IMG/VR virus record: IMGVR_UViG_3300042563_001986
Coordinates: 1 to 64,000 of that record
Strand: one strand, 5' to 3'
Length of the DNA: 64,000 nt
From: a virus
Shown: one piece after another, positions 61,786 through 64,000 of the stretch
How positions within the stretch are numbered: the stretch's first letter is position 1
Layout of the letters: the number at the start of each line of letters is the position of its first letter
Translations under genes and position numbers: made by a program
The notes under the pieces: generated by a model
The model's database searches: none
Told to the model about the DNA's origin: nothing
What the model saw: the letters and a program-made list of their open reading frames with translations, nothing else

Positions 61786-61793
61786 TATAAATA
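61786..61793 (-). promoter_or_regulatory. TATTTATA element before the 61368-61781 gene
   Basis: The octamer is 4 nt before the chosen start codon. Confidence 0.38.
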
Positions 61794-61803
61794 CTTGTAA
61801 AAC

Positions 61804-61832
61804 AAAAAAAGGGACGATTACTCGTCCCTTTT
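61804..61832 (-). terminator. Terminator after the major capsid gene
   Basis: AAAAGGGACGA and TCGTCCCTTTT form an 11-bp stem with a short loop, followed on the minus strand by T residues. It lies 21 nt after the MCP stop. Confidence 0.9.
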
Positions 61833-61852
61833 CATATTATTTAAGATGTTGA

Positions 61853-63724
61853 TTATCTCAATTCTCTTAAGTCGAATGTTCTAACTCCATCAACTGTGAT
61901 ACGTCCGTAGAAACGGTTGTTAACCATTTTCTTAGCGTAACGTGTCATAATACCTTTAATAGGTGTGAAGTTGAATGGGTTATACATTGTAGGTGTTAAT
62001 TGTAATGGTACATACGGTGCGTAGATGTAACCTGTGTCTAACAATGACGTTCCTTTATGTCCTACTAACACTGTGTTAGCTGGGAAGTAAGGGTCACGGT
62101 AAACTTGGTAACGACCTGCTAATGTTCCAACTCTTTCAATACCCATGTTGTATTGGTCTTGCTCTGGAGACGCGTTAGATACGTGGAAGTACTCTAAATC
62201 ATCAAAAATAGCCGAAATCTCAGAAGAAACTACAATCCAGTTAGCTCCACCTCTTAATGTAGATTTGTGGATTTGTGCTGACAATTGGTTAATTGCAGTA
62301 ATTAATGTTTGATTCCAATCTTTTTGAGTATAAGATGTAGTTTGAGAAATTCTTCTCCATCCGTTGTAATCCCAACGTAAGTTCCATGCCGCACCTTTAC
62401 GTAAATCTCTTAAGATTTCACGGTCGATTTCAGCAGCAACTTGTTCAGATAATAAAGCCGTTAATTCAGCTTCAGCATCGATGTTGTGGAATGCAGCAAC
62501 GTCTTGAGCTAACTCAGGAGACCATTGTGCTCTTAATTTTCTTTCTGTAACAGATACAGTAACTGAATCTAAGTCGAAAGAAACCTCACCGATTTTATCT
62601 TCAAATTCTAATTGTTCGTAACGTCTGAACGCTGCGTAGAATGATGTTCCTGAAGACGCTTCAGTAATAGTAGTACCTGTGTAACCATCTAAAGATGTAG
62701 AATCACAATCAGCACATACTGGACAAGATAAATCAACTTCTAAGTAGATACATCCGTTAGCGTCACATACGGTTTTAAACGAACCACCGTTACCTGCAGG
62801 GTTATTACCTGATGCCGCTGGCCAATTAGTTTGAACTGTATTACCGTAAGAAACGATTCCTTTACCATATTGTTGAGTAACAACTCTGAACAATAATGCT
62901 CCTGTTGAAACTGTACATGGAGAACCTTCAGCAACTGTTAAACCAGCACCTGTAAAGATAACTAAATCAGATAAGAAAGATTCTGTATCCATTTCATTAC
63001 CGTCAGGTCCGATTAATTTACCAGCTCCTGTATCAGCGAAACCACACATTTTAACAATAACTTTTCTTGTGTTACCTGAAGCAATTTCAATACCATTTGC
63101 TGGTGCACCATCATTAATAGTTGCATCAACTAATGACCCATTTGACCATGCTTGAATCAACGTACTTGCAGTGATTGCTGACCAACGACCTTTTGAATAA
63201 TCGAATAAACCTGCTGGGTCTAAACCTGGTTCAGTTCCTTCGTAGAATAAGTCATAAAGGTTTTTAGCAACCGCTCCAGTTCCTGTGTAACCTGCATTTT
63301 GAGATGTTGGTCCGTTTGGTGCTCCTAGTGGTGCGTAGTGGTCTCCTGAAGATACATCACTCCATGGAGTGTTAGTACCACCTGAATACCCTTGAATTTT
63401 AGGTACAAAGAAGAATAATTTACCGATTGGTAAATTCATCGCTTGTACTGATACGATGTCATTCGCTAATAATTTAGAGAATACACGTCTTACGATAGGG
63501 AATACAACAGTTTCAAATGAACCTGAAGACCCGTCAGACGTTGCTTCGTTAATTAAGAAAGACGCTTGGTTCTCATATAACTGAGCTACGTTTTCTTTTA
63601 GGTGACCTTTAAGGCCTTCTAGGAATCCTAATTTATCCCATTTGTTGATAGTATCTTCTTTGATAACTTTAAGGTGTTTTAACCCGATGTTACCAACAAG
63701 ACCTGATTCTAATAATGCTCCCAT
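61853..63724 (-). CDS. Major capsid protein, T4 gp23-like, with cleavable propeptide
   Basis: The 623 residues match T4 gp23. The propeptide (~1-60) includes TINKWDKLGFLEGL and VAQLYENQASFLINE, cut between Glu60 and Ala61 by analogy with T4 (Glu65/Ala66). Later blocks include FPIVRRVFSKLLANDIVSVQ, DSVTVSVTERKLRAQWSPEL, LAQDVAAFHNIDAEAEL and KKMVNNRFYGRITVDG. The protein is ~100 residues longer than T4 gp23, with insertions around 110-250 and a Cys cluster at 320-340 (CX4CX8CX2CX2C) near the centre. The gene follows the scaffold gene and precedes a terminator. It would form the head shell. Confidence 0.95.
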   Translation of the reverse strand: MGALLESGLVGNIGLKHLKVIKEDTINKWDKLGFLEGLKGHLKENVAQLYENQASFLINEATSDGSSGSFETVVFPIVRRVFSKLLANDIVSVQAMNLPIGKLFFFVPKIQGYSGGTNTPWSDVSSGDHYAPLGAPNGPTSQNAGYTGTGAVAKNLYDLFYEGTEPGLDPAGLFDYSKGRWSAITASTLIQAWSNGSLVDATINDGAPANGIEIASGNTRKVIVKMCGFADTGAGKLIGPDGNEMDTESFLSDLVIFTGAGLTVAEGSPCTVSTGALLFRVVTQQYGKGIVSYGNTVQTNWPAASGNNPAGNGGSFKTVCDANGCIYLEVDLSCPVCADCDSTSLDGYTGTTITEASSGTSFYAAFRRYEQLEFEDKIGEVSFDLDSVTVSVTERKLRAQWSPELAQDVAAFHNIDAEAELTALLSEQVAAEIDREILRDLRKGAAWNLRWDYNGWRRISQTTSYTQKDWNQTLITAINQLSAQIHKSTLRGGANWIVVSSEISAIFDDLEYFHVSNASPEQDQYNMGIERVGTLAGRYQVYRDPYFPANTVLVGHKGTSLLDTGYIYAPYVPLQLTPTMYNPFNFTPIKGIMTRYAKKMVNNRFYGRITVDGVRTFDLRELR

Positions 63725-63756
63725 TTTTTTGGTTTTTATTAATTTTTTAGTTTATT

Positions 63757-64000
63757 TTATTTTAATTTTGACATTAAATCTTTCATTCTTAAGAACTGAG
63801 GATTTTCGTATGTTTTAGACTCAATCAAGTTAGCCGAAGAACCTGTTGATGGAGAACTTTGAATGGTTCTTTCCATTGATTCATTCATTGGTTGACTTGT
63901 CGTAGCCGAAAGGTCATCTTTTAATGTCTTATACAAGTTTTTAGATTCTTTAATAGTTTCAACACTATCAAAACGTCTTAAGATATTAATCTTCTCTTGT
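63757..64000 (-). CDS. Probable gp22-like scaffold protein, C-terminal end (runs off right edge)
   Basis: The frame reads from base 64000 to a stop at 63757-63759 and ends NPQFLRMKDLMSKLK. It is helical and polar (QEKINILRRFDSVETI..., LYKTLKDDLSA). In T4 the scaffold gene 22 lies directly upstream of gene 23, as here (32 nt gap). The N-terminal part and the gp21 protease gene are expected further right. Assignment rests mainly on synteny and composition. Confidence 0.65.
   Translation of the reverse strand, partial: QEKINILRRFDSVETIKESKNLYKTLKDDLSATTSQPMNESMERTIQSSPSTGSSANLIESKTYENPQFLRMKDLMSKLK

Noticed and set aside
61782-61805. Upstream ATG extending the 61368-61781 gene by 8 codons
   Set aside because: The extension would include the TATTTATA element and adds residues (MFYKYLYY) unlike the leader-helix pattern.
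1-64000. CRISPR arrays, insertion sequences or attachment sites
   Set aside because: No regularly spaced identical repeats with unique spacers, no transposase- or integrase-like genes and no obvious inverted terminal repeats were seen.

Overview
The window looks like part of a large genome from a T4-like tailed phage (or prophage-free contig) infecting a member of the Bacteroidota. Phage hallmarks seen here are a gp23-type major capsid protein with a T4-style propeptide, the end of a probable gp22 scaffold gene just upstream of it, a gp5-like OB-fold baseplate protein, a gp55-like late sigma factor, PhoH, dUTPase and several kilobase-scale fibre genes. The Bacteroidota assignment rests on start codons that lack Shine-Dalgarno sequences, on TAnnTTTG (-7) promoter elements (one with a perfectly spaced TTG at -33), and on a signal peptide ending in GFAQ. 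It is an inference. The sequence is AT-rich and densely coding; no intergenic gap exceeds 300 bp.

Layout. 1-2787 (minus): the start of a collagen-like fibre gene and two further virion or fibre-type genes. 2880-13591 (plus): a tight operon of glycosyltransferases (GT9/heptosyltransferase-like, GT2, GT4, GT25-like and an uncharacterised family present three times), two FkbM methyltransferases and a DUF6165 protein. It converges at a shared bidirectional terminator on the minus-strand fibre cluster. 13623-35812 (minus): two giant fibres of 3117 and 2550 aa made almost entirely of G-(S/T)-(S/T) triplets, then LamG-like, Pro-Thr-repeat and poly-Thr proteins. 35863-38483 (plus): five small late genes, one WYL-like, closed by a terminator. 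38596-46852 (plus): an accessory block with GTs, a cytidylyltransferase-like protein, DEDDy exonuclease, dUTPase, a short DegT-like protein, a methyltransferase, a hexapeptide acetyltransferase, MaoC and PhoH. 46927-50430: a degenerate HAD-like protein, two GTs and the sigma factor. 50456-56740: baseplate and structural genes. 56862-57677: two small genes with host-like promoter signals. 57710-64000: mostly minus-strand head genes (OmpA-like, PG-binding-like, annexin-like, MCP, scaffold). A plus-strand methylglyoxal synthase and a probable small RNA are embedded in this last block.

How it may work together. The central hypothesis is that the phage glycosylates its own fibres. Near-continuous Ser/Thr acceptor tracts are encoded next to, and convergent with, many GTs, including one fused to a domain resembling the bacterial autotransporter O-heptosyltransferases (TibC/Aah type) with a four-cysteine iron-finger-like pattern. 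A second thread is virion maturation: the MCP and several small proteins carry N-terminal helices ending in (L/I)xE, like T4 capsid-targeting propeptides cut by gp21. A third is regulation: an octamer, TATTTATW, recurs on the coding strand upstream of virion-type transcription units on both strands and not upstream of the GT operons, making it a candidate late promoter for the gp55-like sigma. A small structured RNA at about 61256-61369 with a textbook Bacteroidota promoter and terminator is the best candidate for an undescribed non-coding element.
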